Below, one piece after another: positions 24,000 through 35,431 of a DNA stretch of 64,000 nucleotides (positions are counted from its first letter, which is position 1; every line of letters starts with the position of its first letter). Under the pieces are notes generated by a model. The model was given only the letters and a program-made list of their open reading frames with translations, made no database searches and was not told where the DNA came from. The DNA is taken from contig OY726561.1 in the NCBI GenBank assembly GCA_963383645.1, positions 28,872,826 to 28,936,825 of the forward strand, read 5' to 3'. A program made the translations under genes and the position numbers. The stretch is from Muscardinus avellanarius. Its lineage: Eukaryota > Chordata > Mammalia > Rodentia > Gliridae.

Positions 24000-24882
24000 T
24001 GTGGCATTTAGTTAGCAATTACTTATGCAGATCTTTGTCAGGAAAGCAATAAATATGAAGTTGACTTCACTCTTACATTAAAGGCTTAGGTTCAATCTTC
24101 AAATTTATTTTTTCCATCTTCAAAGATTCAGTGATGTAATGCCAACCCCTTTTCACATGGGGTTAGATTAACCTCCAAAAGATATAAAAACACATAAATG
24201 AGTTTCACTGGCATTTGAAAAGTAAAATAATATTGCCAAACAAATAGAAATTTTGTCCCCATTTTGTATATGGTGAGTCCACTTAAGACAAACCAATAGT
24301 CCCTTCTTATTGATGCCTTCAAACTTCAGTACCATGGACAAAGACAATCTAACTAGCCCCAAGGAGCCTCCAGCCAGATGGGAAGATAGATACAGAATCA
24401 ATATCATAACACACAAGGTGATTTTTATGAAAAGTCAAAAATAAGGAATGCCTAATTCTCCCTAAATTATATGATACAGTCTTTACTCTGACACAGTTCA
24501 CAATCTGGCAGGAGATAAGAAGTATAGATAATAGAATATAAGGTGTTAATAAGCAAATTTGTTTACAAACTACTGGAATTCAGAGAAAGGAGAAATGGGC
24601 CCAGTATGAGAAAAAATAAAAAAGCAAAGCTTCACAGAGAAGGCAACTTCTGATATAGTCTGTGGGAGAGAAAGAATGAAGTAAAAGTAACTGATAGCCT
24701 GAGTCAGGTTCCCAACCTAAAAACTTGACCTTTCCTTCACAGAAACTTGAAGTAAATGATCATGAATCCATTGTGTTATTTTGAGCCAATTACTTACATG
24801 TGATGAGCAGGAAATCCTTAGCCAGAGTCTTCACAATATTGAGCAAAGGAATAGAGTTTCTTCTTTCTTCTCCTTTCTTCCC

Positions 24883-25104
24883 TTTTTTTTTTTTTTTTTT
24901 TTTTTGCGGGTGTGGGGATGGAACCCAGGGGCAATTGACCTCTGAGCTACACCCCCTACCCTACTTTTTATTCTTTATTTTGAAACCGGGTCTCACTGAG
25001 TTGCAAAGGGCCTCACTAAGTAGCTGAGGCTGTCAGCGAACCACGGTCCTCTGGTCTCAGCCTCCTGAATGCTGGGATTACAAGTGTGCGCCACCACGCC
25101 CGGC
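24883..25104 (-). mobile_element. B1-dID composite SINE
   Basis: Poly(T), 'ggggatggaacccaggggca', 'agtagctgaggctgtcagcg', 'gtgcgccaccacgcccggct'. Old class but well preserved. Confidence 0.9.
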
Positions 25105-25249
25105 TTCTTTCTAACTCTTAAGAATGACAATCGCCCTTCCCAAATATAGCAGAATTCTCATTCTACTAAAATGGAATTATCCACAACTGTGCATATAAAT
25201 GGAAAATATGGGGAACCCATGAAGTCTCCAGAGCCATTTTGTATTATAC

Positions 25250-25493
25250 TTTTCTTTTTTTTTTAATTTTCTTTTCTTATTCTTTTTTGCCACCCTGGGA
25301 TTTGAACCCAAGTCCTTGTGCATATTAAATTGATAAATCAATTTATCACTAAGTTACATGTATATCCCAAGACCTTTTAATTTTACTTTGAGACAGGGCT
25401 TTGCTAAGTTGCTCAGGCTAGCCTCACTTACAATCCTCTGCCTCTCTTCCCGAGCAGCTGGGATTACTAGGAGGAGCCACCACATCTGGTTTT
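25250..25493 (-). mobile_element. Diverged B1-dID SINE
   Basis: 'gggatttgaacccaagtcct', 'gagacagggctttgctaagt', 'gctgggattactaggaggag'. Confidence 0.78.
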
Positions 25494-26599
25494 GTATTGT
25501 ATCTTATGTAATCATTGCCAAAATCATCCTATATTTGAACTTTGAATAATCTTACTCTGCAGTTCTAGATTCCTCTGCCTTTACTTCAAGTCCTTCCTGA
25601 AACTCATATTTGCTGCACACTTTCTTTCACCAAACATATACAGCATTCTTTCATCATGCTTCTAAAAATTAAGCCTATTTCTTGACATGCCAGGGGATGT
25701 ATCATGTAGTAGATGTATCAGAGGTTGTGTTTTGTTCACTATCTGAATCCTATGTTTGGAAAATTGGCCATTATCTGACTCTTGGTAATAGACCAGGCTT
25801 CACTTACTGCCAAAGAAACCAAAAATGTCAGACACTTGCTCTCTCAAGTTCTTGCAATGAACTCTGCCAACCAGATGCTCACCCAGGCCCACTGAATCTC
25901 TGGCTTGCGAGGCAGACACAAAGATAATTTAGAATTTATTCTGCTAATTGGGATGGTGGGGAGTGGAAGCTTGGTAGCAATGAGGGTTTCATGAGTTGTT
26001 TCCAGAGTTCAGCTAAGAATGTAGTCACAGACTACAATAGCTGCTAATGGACATTTCTATGACTGGAGTTCTAATTTTTCACCCACTTTCTAAACCAGAT
26101 TCTCCTTTTTTTTTCTTTTTCCCCCATCTTATTATTTGCCAAATAAGTTTCCAACATGCTTCTTTCTTAAAAAGAAGAATTGATTTCTGTCAGTTATAAA
26201 AATGAAGTCTGTCTGGCCCAGTGTTCCCAAGTAACAGAACGTATGATACAGTTGTATCTTGTAGTACTTCTAATTTGAAAATTTCTATGGGAAATGCATT
26301 CTAAGAATGTCCTCACATTTGCCAAGTGACAGATGATGGCATCCCAAAGGAATAATAACTTTATGATTGAATATGAAGGAAGATATTTAATTTGTGTAGC
26401 TCACATGGACCCCCAGCCCAAAGGAATACGCTTTCAACAGAATATGCAATACTAAAATGTGCTAATTATAACCAAAATATGGCTGGTTAATTAATACAAG
26501 TTGTTCTTCAGTTGGGATTATTTAGAATAAGGAAAAAATGAAGAGGTAGAAAGAGTAATTTCTTAACAGAAAGATGAATATAAAAAGAATCAAGACACA

Positions 26600-26700
26600 A
26601 ACTTCGCACAGTGTAATTTCCCTGTAATTCTAGCTACACAGAAGGCTGAGATGGAAGATTGCAAGTTCAAGACCTACCTGGACAATATTGCAAGACCCTG

Positions 26701-26749
<49 letters not shown>

Positions 26750-26752
26750 GGG
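26600..26752 (+). mobile_element. B1-like SINE monomer ending in (GA)n
   Basis: 'gtaattctagctacacagaa', 'gattgcaagttcaagaccta', 'ttgcaagaccctgcc', then (GA)n at 26705-26743. No ID-like tail. Confidence 0.75.
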
Positions 26753-27011
26753 GAGGAAAAGGAGGGAGAAAAGAGAGGATAGGGCAAGGAGAAGGAGAGT
26801 GAGAAGAAGGAGAAATAGAAAGAATGAACCAAGACACTATAAAAATATTTCATTCATTAACATATTTATTTGATAAACATTTGAAGAATTTACTAAGTGA
26901 AGGGAGATACAAACAGAACCAACAGGAGATCACCCCTCAAACTGTGTATAGTGTGGGCTGACCTTTAGGCTGGAAGAGGTCTGAATTGCAGCACTGTGTC
27001 AAAAAGTAGAA

Positions 27012-27145
27012 AATGGCTGGGCATGGTGGTGCATACCAGTAATCTTAGTACTTGGGAGGCAGAGAGAGGAGGATTGCAAATGCAAGATTGAGGTAGAACA
27101 CCTCTGAGTTCAATCGTACCACAGAAAGAAGGAAAAAAAAAAAAG
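27012..27145 (+). mobile_element. Internally deleted B1-dID SINE
   Basis: 'ggctgggcatggtggtgcat' head joins directly to an ID-like end 'cctctgagttcaatcgtacc', then A/G-rich sequence to 27180. Confidence 0.75.
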
Positions 27146-27649
27146 AAGAGGAGGAGGAGAAGGATGAGGAAGAGGAAATTAATAAAGTGGGATGCCAGAT
27201 CTTCAGGGATGCCTTGCGTATACTGAATAAGTGCATCCTTTTAGGGATGTACGAATGGATGAGGAATGTGGGAACCATGGGACTGCCCCACATCTATCAC
27301 CCTAGAAATAGGGAACCTCTCTGCAAAGTAAGGTGACTCCTGTACCAGCTAACTGCATATCTCCAAGGTCTAAACTTTTAGATTTGGATTTCATCATTTG
27401 CCTTTGCAGGTATTGAGAATTTAATTAACTTCTTATTCTGGCCTACAAAAGCAAAAGATGTTAAAAATATATTGTTGGCATTTACTGTCATTTGGCTAAA
27501 CAAAATTGAAAGTGAAAAATGGGAATGATCTCGTAATCCTGTTGTGTTGGAACTTACTTCCAAATACTCTTCCTCACTAAGTTAGAAAGAGATAGACAGT
27601 TATACTTCTTAACTCTGCCAACCAGGTAGCATAAACTCTCCTCTCCTAA

Positions 27650-27868
27650 ACTGGGTGTGATGGTGCATGACTGTAATCCCAATTTTGGGAAGCTGTTTCC
27701 TCTTGAAACAGGAAAATTGATGCTTCAAGAACAGCTTCAGGAATTTAACAAGACTCTTAGAAACCTAGTAAAACCCTGTTTCAAAACAATTTAAAAAAAA
27801 AAAGAGCTGGAGGTATAGCTTGGAGGTAAAATGCCTTTGGGTTCAATTCCTAGAACCACAGGGGGGAA
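27650..27868 (+). mobile_element. B1-dID composite SINE
   Basis: 'actgggtgtgatggtgcatg', 'gtaaaaccctgtttcaaaac', 'gctggaggtatagcttggag', 'gttcaattcctagaacc'. Confidence 0.82.
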
Positions 27869-28488
27869 AAAAAGATTCCCTCTCCCCAGAATGTGCTTCT
27901 TTGGGGGGGTAAAAGTTATATTCTCCTGAGAACAGCCCTTAAGAGAAGACAGTGAATGCCAAATGAAAGTTATAGCTCATGTGAATTCAAGGGCCTCAGC
28001 CAGACCCCCGAGACCCAGACTCAGTGCTGGGTGCCCAGCACTTGTAGAGATAAAGAAACAGGTAATAAATGCATAAGGAGAAAAAAGTTTGGATTTCTAA
28101 ATGGTATAGAGATGAAAAATTTCTTCCATTAAATCCTTTTGTTTTCCTCCCAGTGGAAATTATTTTTACAAATATCTTTTCTATTCTTGGAGTTACGTTC
28201 TATGCATATACAATCATATAGTATCCAGAGAAATAAAGGCAGCATCATAAACTAATCTTTATGTTTACTGTTTTTCTCATATTTTTATTCATCTTCACAT
28301 TTAGTAGCATATGTTGGAGATCATTTAGTGTCCTTAAAACGAATTCAAATCATTTGTATAGATTGAATATACCAATAAAAACCTTTATTACATGTATTTG
28401 GCTTTCCCAGTATGTACAGGAGTATTTCTCTGTTAGAACCACAATGCATTCAGATGATCCCAATTAATCCACATTCTCTCTATTCTTT

Positions 28489-28708
28489 TGTTGTTGTTGT
28501 TGTTGTTTGGTGGGTCTAGGGATGGAAACCAGGGGCATTTGACCTCCGAGCCATACCCCCTGCCCTAATTTTTATTTTTTATTTTGAAACAGAGTCTCAC
28601 TAAGTTACAGAGGGCCTCACTAAGTAACTGAGGCTGTCCACTAACTGAGATCCTCCAGTCAGCCTCCCAAAGGCTGAGATTACAAGCGTGTGCTACCATG
28701 CCTGGCTC
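28489..28708 (-). mobile_element. B1-dID composite SINE with (GTT)n end
   Basis: (TTG)n tail remnant 28489-28507, 'tagggatggaaaccaggggc', 'gtgtgctaccatgcctggct'. Confidence 0.88.
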
Positions 28709-28848
28709 ACAATCTCTTTATTTTTACCTACCAATTAAATTTATCTCCCAATCAAAACTAAAACTTTTTTGGCATTGAAAACACAGAGTTTGAATGGTTC
28801 TTTTCCTCAGTATATGAAAATGTTTATCCTAATCAACTAAACTGGTCT

Positions 28849-28965
28849 GGGGCTGTAGCTCAGTGGTAGAGAGCTTGCCTAGCATGTGTGAGATCCTGAG
28901 TCAATCTCCAGTAAAAATAAATAAGTAAATAAGTAAATAAATAAATAAATAAATAAATAATTGTG
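28849..28965 (+). mobile_element. ID element (tRNA-Ala-derived SINE)
   Basis: 'ggggctgtagctcagtggta', 'gagcttgcctagcatgtgtg' are the canonical ID body with A and B box regions, followed by a (TAAA)n tail 28917-28961. This is a SINE, not a functional tRNA gene. Confidence 0.92.
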
Positions 28966-28966
28966 G

Positions 28967-29157
28967 GGTTTTTTTTGTGTGTGGTACTGGGGTTTCTGGA
29001 AGCCCTTCTACCTCCGGGCTACACTCCCAGACCTATTTTATATTTTTATTTGGAAACAGGGTCTCTTAAGCCAGCGCAGCTGGCTTTGAACCTACACGAT
29101 CCTCCTGTCTCTGCTTCCCAAGCGTGGGGATTACAAGCGTGCGCCACCACACCTGGT
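28967..29157 (-). mobile_element. Young B1-dID SINE
   Basis: 'ggtactggggtttctggaag', hairpin 'gccagcgcagctggc', 'gtgcgccaccacacctgg'. It abuts the ID tail. Confidence 0.92.
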
Positions 29158-29357
29158 AGTAAATAAGTTTTAAAAAGCATGTGTGGTTACCTAATCAACT
29201 AAACAAAAGGATGCAGGAAATAACCATCCCTGATAAAACATTAGCATTTCAGTTACTTGTGTTTTCCACACTTGTCAAGCATACAGTTAAAAGAACTGCA
29301 AAGTGCAAAGTGTTTTGTTTGTAATTACTTGTACTTCAAAGGCTCTAAACTATGAGC

Positions 29358-29512
29358 TTTTTTTTTTTTTTTTTTTTTTTTTTGGTACTGGGCATTGATC
29401 CCAGTGGTATTTTCTCTCTGAGCTATACCTCCTAAGGTCTCGCTAAGTTTCTGAGACTGGCCTCAAACCTGTAATTACTGGGATTACAGGCATGCACCAC
29501 TACACCTGGATT
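29358..29512 (-). mobile_element. Short diverged SINE
   Basis: Poly(T), 'ggtactgggcattgatccca', 'caggcatgcaccactacacc'; the middle is partly deleted. Confidence 0.8.
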
Positions 29513-29524
29513 TAAAGTATACAC

Positions 29525-29723
29525 TTTTTTTTTTGGTGGTGGTGGTACTGGGGTTCGTGGAAGCCCGTCTACTTCCGGGCTACACTCCCAGACCTATTTT
29601 ATACTTTTTTATTTTTGGAAACAGGGTCCCTGAAGCCAGCATGGCTGGCTTCAAACCTGTGCCATCCTCCTCTCTCCGCCTCCCAAGCGCGGGGATTACA
29701 AGTGTGCGCCACCATGCCCGGCA
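29525..29723 (-). mobile_element. Young B1-dID SINE
   Basis: 'ggtggtactggggttcgtgg', hairpin 'gccagcatggctggc', 'gtgcgccaccatgcccggc'. 'aagtatacactt' at 29515-29526 and 29723-29734 is the likely TSD. Confidence 0.93.
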
Positions 29724-29904
29724 AGTATACACTTCTTAAAGGCATAATATGGATCTATTTTGTAAAATAAGCAAAAGGAAACAAAACAAAACAAATTCAT
29801 GACCAAATTCGAATTTGAAAAGGCTGTTAGTTTCCTCTTAAAATTTTTTATTTTACTTAAGCAAAAGTTTAAGAGTCTTTTTAATTTTCCAACTAGTTTT
29901 TGAA

Positions 29905-30680
29905 AATTTAAGTATTTTTATTAGCTCATATTAATTATACAGTGTCGGGGCCCACTCGGCAGGACCGAGGTGGCACCCAGGCTTGTTGCCAGCATGGACT
30001 CAAGATGGCGCCTGGGCTTGCAGCCAAGTCACGAGGCTCACGAGGCTGGCGGTGCCCTGAGCCTGCGCAGTGAGCCCTATCAGGCGCCTTATGGATAATT
30101 AGCGACGCAACGCCTCGTGCTACCACCTGCCCGCCCAGGAGGAGGTTAAAAAGCGCGCATGCCCTAGCGGGAGGAAGGAGAAGGAGAAGAGGGTTGGTGG
30201 ACAGGAAGAGAGTTTCTTGGCGGACTGCTCTGGGCTCCGAGCTGGGACGGACATGTTCACAAAGCCACCACTGTGACCGGTGTGTGCTGCAGCAGAGACG
30301 TAGAGTGCCAGAAGGAGGGTTGGTGGAGTGATGAGGGAGGAGATAGAAGACTGATGTTGTTTTTACCTGAGAGAGCATTAAAGAGGAACGGGAACTGTAT
30401 AAGAACCTGGGGTAATAAAACTGCTTGAGGAAGATCGTGTAAGAGTCGTCACTGCGCACGACAATACAGAATAATAGACTTCATCGTTATCAGTACAGCA
30501 TATAACGTATTTTGATAATTTTCACACACTCTTCACTACCCCTTCCTTGCCTCCCTCCCTTCTTATTTAATACTCTCTCTTCTCCTTCCTTTCTTCCTTC
30601 CTTTCCACTCCAAAAAAGAAAAATAAATATGCAATATCTGTTTTTGTGAGTCTGGCTTATTTTGCTTAACACCAAATAGT
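29905..30680 (-). mobile_element. Old L1 3'-UTR fragment interrupted by a solo LTR
   Basis: The sequence left of the LTR ('tattagctcatattaattat') and right of it (pyrimidine-rich 'cctccctcccttcttattta', 'gtgagtctggcttattttgc') resemble antisense L1 3' ends at 45330 and 61922. The LTR entered at 29942/30464. Confidence 0.6.
29943..30463 (+). mobile_element. ERVK (IAP-like) solo LTR, 521 bp
   Basis: Begins TGTCGGGGCCC and ends GCACGACA, so the 5'-TG...CA-3' rule holds, with perfect 6-bp duplications atacag at 29937-29942 and 30464-30469. Six-base duplications and motifs such as 'actcaagatggcgcctg' and 'gcctgcgcagtgagcc' are typical of class II (ERVK/IAP-related) rodent LTRs. 'ggttaaaaagcgc' (about 30145) may be a TATA box and AATAAA at 30414-30419 the poly(A) signal, giving a plausible U3-R-U5 order. 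No internal proviral sequence remains, so this is the product of LTR-LTR recombination. CpG density is still high, which suggests a fairly recent insertion or retained regulatory sequence. Confidence 0.92.
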
Positions 30681-30748
30681 TTTATTGCCTGTCCAATTTA
30701 AAATAGAATTAATCTGAAAACTACTTTATTTAAGAGACTGAAAATAAT

Positions 30749-30750
<2 letters not shown>

Positions 30751-30791
<41 letters not shown>
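30751..30791. repeat. (CA)n microsatellite
   Basis: About 20 uninterrupted CA units. Confidence 0.97.
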
Positions 30792-30792
<1 letters not shown>

Positions 30793-31176
30793 ACATGAAA
30801 AACCATGAAAAACCTCATATCTGAGAATCCCCAAACTTGTAGTTACAAATATAGGAACAGTAAACTAGTTTTCATCTTCTGTTAGTTAGAACTTACCCAG
30901 CACAAGTACTTTGTTGTTTAAATATTAATTGATGTGTTTAAATATTAAATAGAAAACCTCCCTGATACTAGACAGGCACTAAAACAAATTGGAATTGTTT
31001 TCTGAGTTTCAATATTGTTATTCTCTTTGGGAATAACTGAGAAAAAGAAAACTTAATGAGTGAAAAATAAACTACATTATGTTTAAACACACATATTATA
31101 TTTTGATACTACAAGTCCGGGGAATTTTGCATATTCTAATTCTTGAACTCAGCCAAAGAAAAGCTTGAAAACAGCC

Positions 31177-31258
31177 TAAGGATTAGCTCAGTGCAGTGCC
31201 CTTGCCTAGCATGTGTAAGGCCCTGGGTCTGATCCCCAGCAAGGGAGAAAAAAAGCTT
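31177..31258 (+). mobile_element. ID element
   Basis: 'aaggattagctcagtgcagt', 'cttgcctagcatgtgtaagg', 'tctgatccccagcaaggg' and an A-rich end. Confidence 0.88.
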
Positions 31259-31326
31259 AGTAGTGCAATTTCTTATTTTTGGATTGAGTGGTTGTAAAAT
31301 GCAAGTAAAATGTACATAGATGAAAA

Positions 31327-31545
31327 GCCAGATGTGGTGGCACACACCTGTAATTCCAGTTCTTTGTATACTAAGGCAGCAGGATCACAGATTCAGGTTA
31401 GATTCACAATTTACTAAGACCTCAGCAACGTAACAAGACTCTTAATAAAAAAAAAAAAATGGGCTTTGGATGTAGAAAAGAGGTAGAATGCCTATGGGTT
31501 TAATTACCAGTGACACAGACAAACACACACACACAAACACACATA
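31327..31545 (+). mobile_element. B1-dID composite SINE with (CA)-rich end
   Basis: 'agccagatgtggtggcacac', 'tgggctttggatgtagaaaa', 'gggtttaattaccagtgaca', then imperfect CA repeat. Confidence 0.82.
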
Positions 31546-32421
31546 CACTATACACAGATGGCAAAAAAGTCTTATCTTTCTAAAAGTTAAAAGATTTTTC
31601 ATACCTTTTTTTGTTTTGATATTTTTGTCTTTTTATATGAAGTATGCATTTGTTAAAATTATATTTTTAAAACTTTCAAATTTTATTAGTTGCCCTTTAG
31701 ATTTTGGATAAAATAGCATACTAATAGTTGTTAGTTTTTCCATATTTTATTTTTTAACTAATCCTACTCTTATGGTGATAAATATATTTTCTCTTTTTTC
31801 ATATAGCATGTATATTTAGTTACCAAACTTAATCATGATGTGAGTCATGCAGTGACAATGAACACATCACAGGCCTAGAAATGGGATTTTATTTTTTTTT
31901 AGTACAATTCAAAAGAGAACTTTAACAATTTCAATATTTTAATTCAAGTGTATGATAATTGCAGAATATAATTGGTCTGGTCTGCATTTATTTATTGCTC
32001 TCATTTTTTAAAAAAAAAAGTGATAGTTTTTTAAGTCCTAAAGTTTAATTTTCATTTTATTTTATTCTTTTATTTTTATGTGAATCATTGAATATGACAT
32101 ACAGACAGTGCTTGGTGACCCCCACCTCCACTTCCCCTTTTTCCCCCACTCTCTACAATGAGTGTCCAGGTTGACCATGCTACATTAATACTTTTACATA
32201 TATTCAAATGTAGCTTCTCCATTAATCAATCTCAGCCTTCTTCCTCTCCTAACCTTCCATTCTAGCTTTGCTGATGTTTCCCCTCCATTATCTGGAGCCC
32301 CTCTGGTATCCCCAATACTCCCTAGTTTGGGCATATTAGAGAAAACATATGTTCTTTCTCTTTCTGTGCTTGGCTGATCTCACTTAACAATCTTCTCCAA
32401 GTCTTTCCATCTTCTTGCAAA

Positions 32422-33790
32422 TTACATGGCTTTATTCTTCTTTATGGCTGAGTAGAATTCCATTGTGTGTGTTACCCATAATTTTGCAATCCATTCATCT
32501 GTTGATGGAGACCTAGGTTGGTTCCATGTTTCTGCTATTACGAATTGTGCTGCTATGGACATGGGTATGCATATATTACTGTAGTTCTCTGATTTTAACC
32601 CCTTTGGAAAGTTACCCTGGAGTGGTATAGCTGGATTATATGGTGGTTCCATTCCCAGTTTTTTTTTTTTTTTTGTGTGTGTGTGTGTGTTTATTGGGGG
32701 GGGGGTGTCTGGGACTGGAACCCAGGGTCATTCGACCTCCGAGCCACAGCCCCTGCCCTATTTTTTATTCTTTATTTTGAAACTGGGTCTCACTGAGTTG
32801 CAGAGGGCCTCACTAAGTAGCTGAGGCTGTCCGCTAACCACGATCCTCTGGTCTCAGCCTCCTGAATGCTGAGATTACAAGCGTGTGCCACCATGCCCGG
32901 CCCCAGTTTTTTTTTTTTTTTTTTTTAAGGAATTTCCACACTGATCTCCATAGTGGCTGAACTAGATTGTACTCCCACCAGCAATATAAAAGAGTTCCTC
33001 TTTCCCCACATCCTCACCAGCATTTGTTGTTATTTGATTTCTTTATGCTTACCACTCTGGGGTTAGATGGAATCTCAGTGTAGTTTTGATTTGCATCTCC
33101 CTGATGGCTAATGATGTTGAACATCTTTTCATGTATCTATTGGGCATTTGTAGCTCTTCTTTTGTAAAGTATCTATTCAATTCGGTTGCCCATTTCTTGA
33201 TCAGGTTATTTGTTTTGCTAATGTAGAACCTTTTAAGCTCTTTGTATATTCTGGATATTAGTCCTCTATCAGAGTGGTGGCTGGTAAAGATCTTCTCCCA
33301 TTCTGTAGGCTTTCTCTTTAGGTTCTTGATAGTTTCTTTTTTTATGAGCAGTAACTTTTTAGATTGATGCCATCCCACTTCTTAATTATTGCCTTAATTT
33401 TCTGTGCTTTGGAGGTCTTGTTGAGAAAGAAACTGCCTGTGCCTATATGTTGGAGTGTTGAGGCTTTGCCCTCCTCTGATAACTTCCCAGTCTCTGATCT
33501 AGTTTCTAAGTCTTTGATCCATCTTGAGTTGATTCCTGTGCACATTGAGAAGTAAGGATTTAGTTTCATCTTTCTACAAATGGATAGCCATCTCTCCCAG
33601 CACCATTTGTTGAAAAGGCTGTCTTTTCTCCAGAGTATGAGTTTGGTCCCTTTGTCAAAGATCAATTAATTATAGGTGTGTGGGGTTGTTTCTATATCTT
33701 CTATTCTGTTCCATTGATCTGTATGCCTGTTTTTGTGCCAGTACCATGCTGTTTTTTTCTTTTTAACTACTATTGCTCTGTGTATAATTT
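32422..33790 (-). pseudogene. L1 ORF2 C-terminal remnant
   Basis: Minus-strand frames carry hallmarks of the ORF2 C-terminal region: NKWCWERWLSICRKMKLNPY (about 33550-33625), [20 protein letters not shown] (about 33260-33315), [19 protein letters not shown] (about 33055-33110), then after the SINE insertion NPAIPLQGNFPKG and TMEFYSAIKKNKAM near 32425-32630. Frames change between these blocks, so no functional protein is possible. Confidence 0.9.
32659..32902 (-). mobile_element. B1-dID SINE inserted in L1
   Basis: Poly(T) with (GT)n, G-run 32695-32705, 'tgggactggaacccagggtc', 'gtgtgccaccatgcccggcc'. 'ccagttttttttt' recurs at both edges (about 32657 and 32903) as the TSD. Old class, unlike the two other SINE sites in this L1. 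Confidence 0.9.
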
Positions 33791-34703
33791 GAAGTCAGGG
33801 ATTGTGATGATCACATTCTGGACCATAAAGAAAGCACCAGCAAATTAAAAAGATGTAATATAATTCCCTGCATCTTTTCAGACCACAATTGAATGAAAGT
33901 AGAAATCACCAACAGAAAGACCAAAATAAACTATTTAAATACATGAAGATTGAATGATACACTATTGAACAACGACTGGATAAGATCAGAAATAAGGGGA
34001 AAAATAAAGAAATTTCTGGAATTAAATGAAAATAGAAACACAGCTTAACAAAATGTATGGGATACTTTGAAGGCAGAGTTAAGAGGAAATTTTATGGCAT
34101 TGAGTGCCCACATAAGAAGAACAGCGAGTTGCAAGCAAACAACCTAATGACACATCTCAAGGACTTAGAAAGACTCCAGAAGTTTAATCCTAAAGCCAGC
34201 AGAAGACAGGAAATAATTAAAATCAGAGCAAAAATAAATTAAATAGAGAACAAAAAAATTCAAAGAATCAACAAGACAAAAGCTGGTTCTTTGAAAAGAT
34301 TAAGATTGACAAACCCCTGGCTAACCTAATCGAAAGAGAGAGAGAATTAACTCAAGTAATTAAAATCAGAAGTAAAAAAGAAGACATCACCACAGACAGT
34401 GGGAAAATTCAAAGGATTATCAGAAACTATTTTGAAAATTTATATTCTAATAGACTGGAAAACATGGAAGAAATTGATAGATTTCTAAGCACATATAACC
34501 TACCTAAATTGAACCAAGAGGACATAGTAAGCCTAAACCAACAAATACCAAACAAAGAAAAAGAAACAGCAATAAAAATTCTGCCATCAAAAAAGCCCAG
34601 GCCCTGACAGGTTTCCAGCTGAATTCAACAATGAATCCTTCGATGAAGAACTAATCCCAATACTTCAAAACTTATTTTGGGAAATTGAAAGAGATGGAAT
34701 TCT

Positions 34704-34902
34704 GCCAGGCATGGTGGCACACGCTTGTAATCCCCAAGCTTGGGAGGCGGAGACAGGAGAATTGCGCAGGTTCAAAGCCAGTCTCTCTGGTTTAAGAGAC
34801 CCTGTTTCCAAATAAAAATATAAAATAGGTCTGGGAGTGTAGCCCGGAGGTAGAAAGGCTTCCAGGAACCCCAGGACCACCAAAAAACAAACAAACAAAA
34901 AA
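34704..34902 (+). mobile_element. Young B1-dID SINE inserted in L1
   Basis: 'gccaggcatggtggcacacg' to 'ggaccaccaaaaaac'. 17-bp TSD gaaagagatggaattct at 34687-34703 and 34903-34919; removing the SINE restores the L1 reading frame text. Confidence 0.95.
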
Positions 34903-35034
34903 GAAAGAGATGGAATTCTACCAGATTCCTTCTACGAGGCCAGTATATCATTGATACCCAAACTAAAGATACCTAAGAAAAGAAAATTATAGACTTATAT
35001 CCTTGATGAACCTAAATGCAAAAATTCTAAACAA

Positions 35035-35431
35035 TCCAGGTGTGATTCCTGGCCAGCCTCAGCTACTCAGTGAAGCCCTCTGCAACTTATTGAGACTCTG
35101 TTTCAAAATAAAGAACAGCCGGGTGTGGTGGCACACGCTTGTAATCCCTGCACTTGGGAGACAGAGACAGGAGGATTGCGCAGGTTCGAAGCCAGCTGCA
35201 CTGGCTTAAGAGACCCTGTTTCCAAATAAAAAAGTATAAAAATAGGTCTGAGAGTGTAGCCCAGAGGTAGAAGAGTTTCCAGGAACCCCAGTACCACCAA
35301 AAAGCAAAACAAAACAAAAATAAAACAAAAAACAAAAACAAAACAAAGAATAAAAAATAGGGCAGGTGTGTAGCTTGGAGGTCGAATGCCCCCTGGGTCC
35401 ATCCCCAGAGCTGGAAAAAAAAAAATCTAAA
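35035..35431 (+). mobile_element. Old SINE in L1, itself split by a younger SINE
   Basis: The L1 text '(t)tctaaacaa' at about 35026-35034 recurs at about 35426-35434, marking the TSD. The element is truncated at its head ('gccagcctcagctactcagt') and its ID-like tail is 'gggcaggtgtgtagcttgga'. Confidence 0.85.
35117..35340 (+). mobile_element. Young B1-dID SINE, third nesting level
   Basis: 'gccgggtgtggtggcacacg' to 'cccagtaccaccaaaaagc' with a long (AAAAC)n tail, inserted inside the SINE at 35035-35431, which is inside the L1. Confidence 0.93.

Noticed and set aside
26688..26873. Arg/Glu repeat open frame (plus)
   Set aside because: Produced by the (GA)n tract behind a B1 element.
28849..28920. 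tRNA-like sequence with A and B box text
   Set aside because: It is an ID SINE derived from tRNA-Ala with an A-rich tail; no proper cloverleaf or anticodon arm. The same applies to 31177, 38363 and 43559.
28963..29166. Recurrent open frames reading like GFLEALLPPGYTPRPI...ETGSLKPA at many loci (also 29533, 34665, 35087, 44424, 52304, 54098, 63363)
   Set aside because: They are antisense translations of the young B1-dID SINE, so the similarity is shared transposon sequence, not a protein family.
34687..34919. Direct repeats with spacers, considered as CRISPR-like
   Set aside because: They are single TSD pairs around SINEs in a mammalian genome; no regular array exists anywhere in the window.
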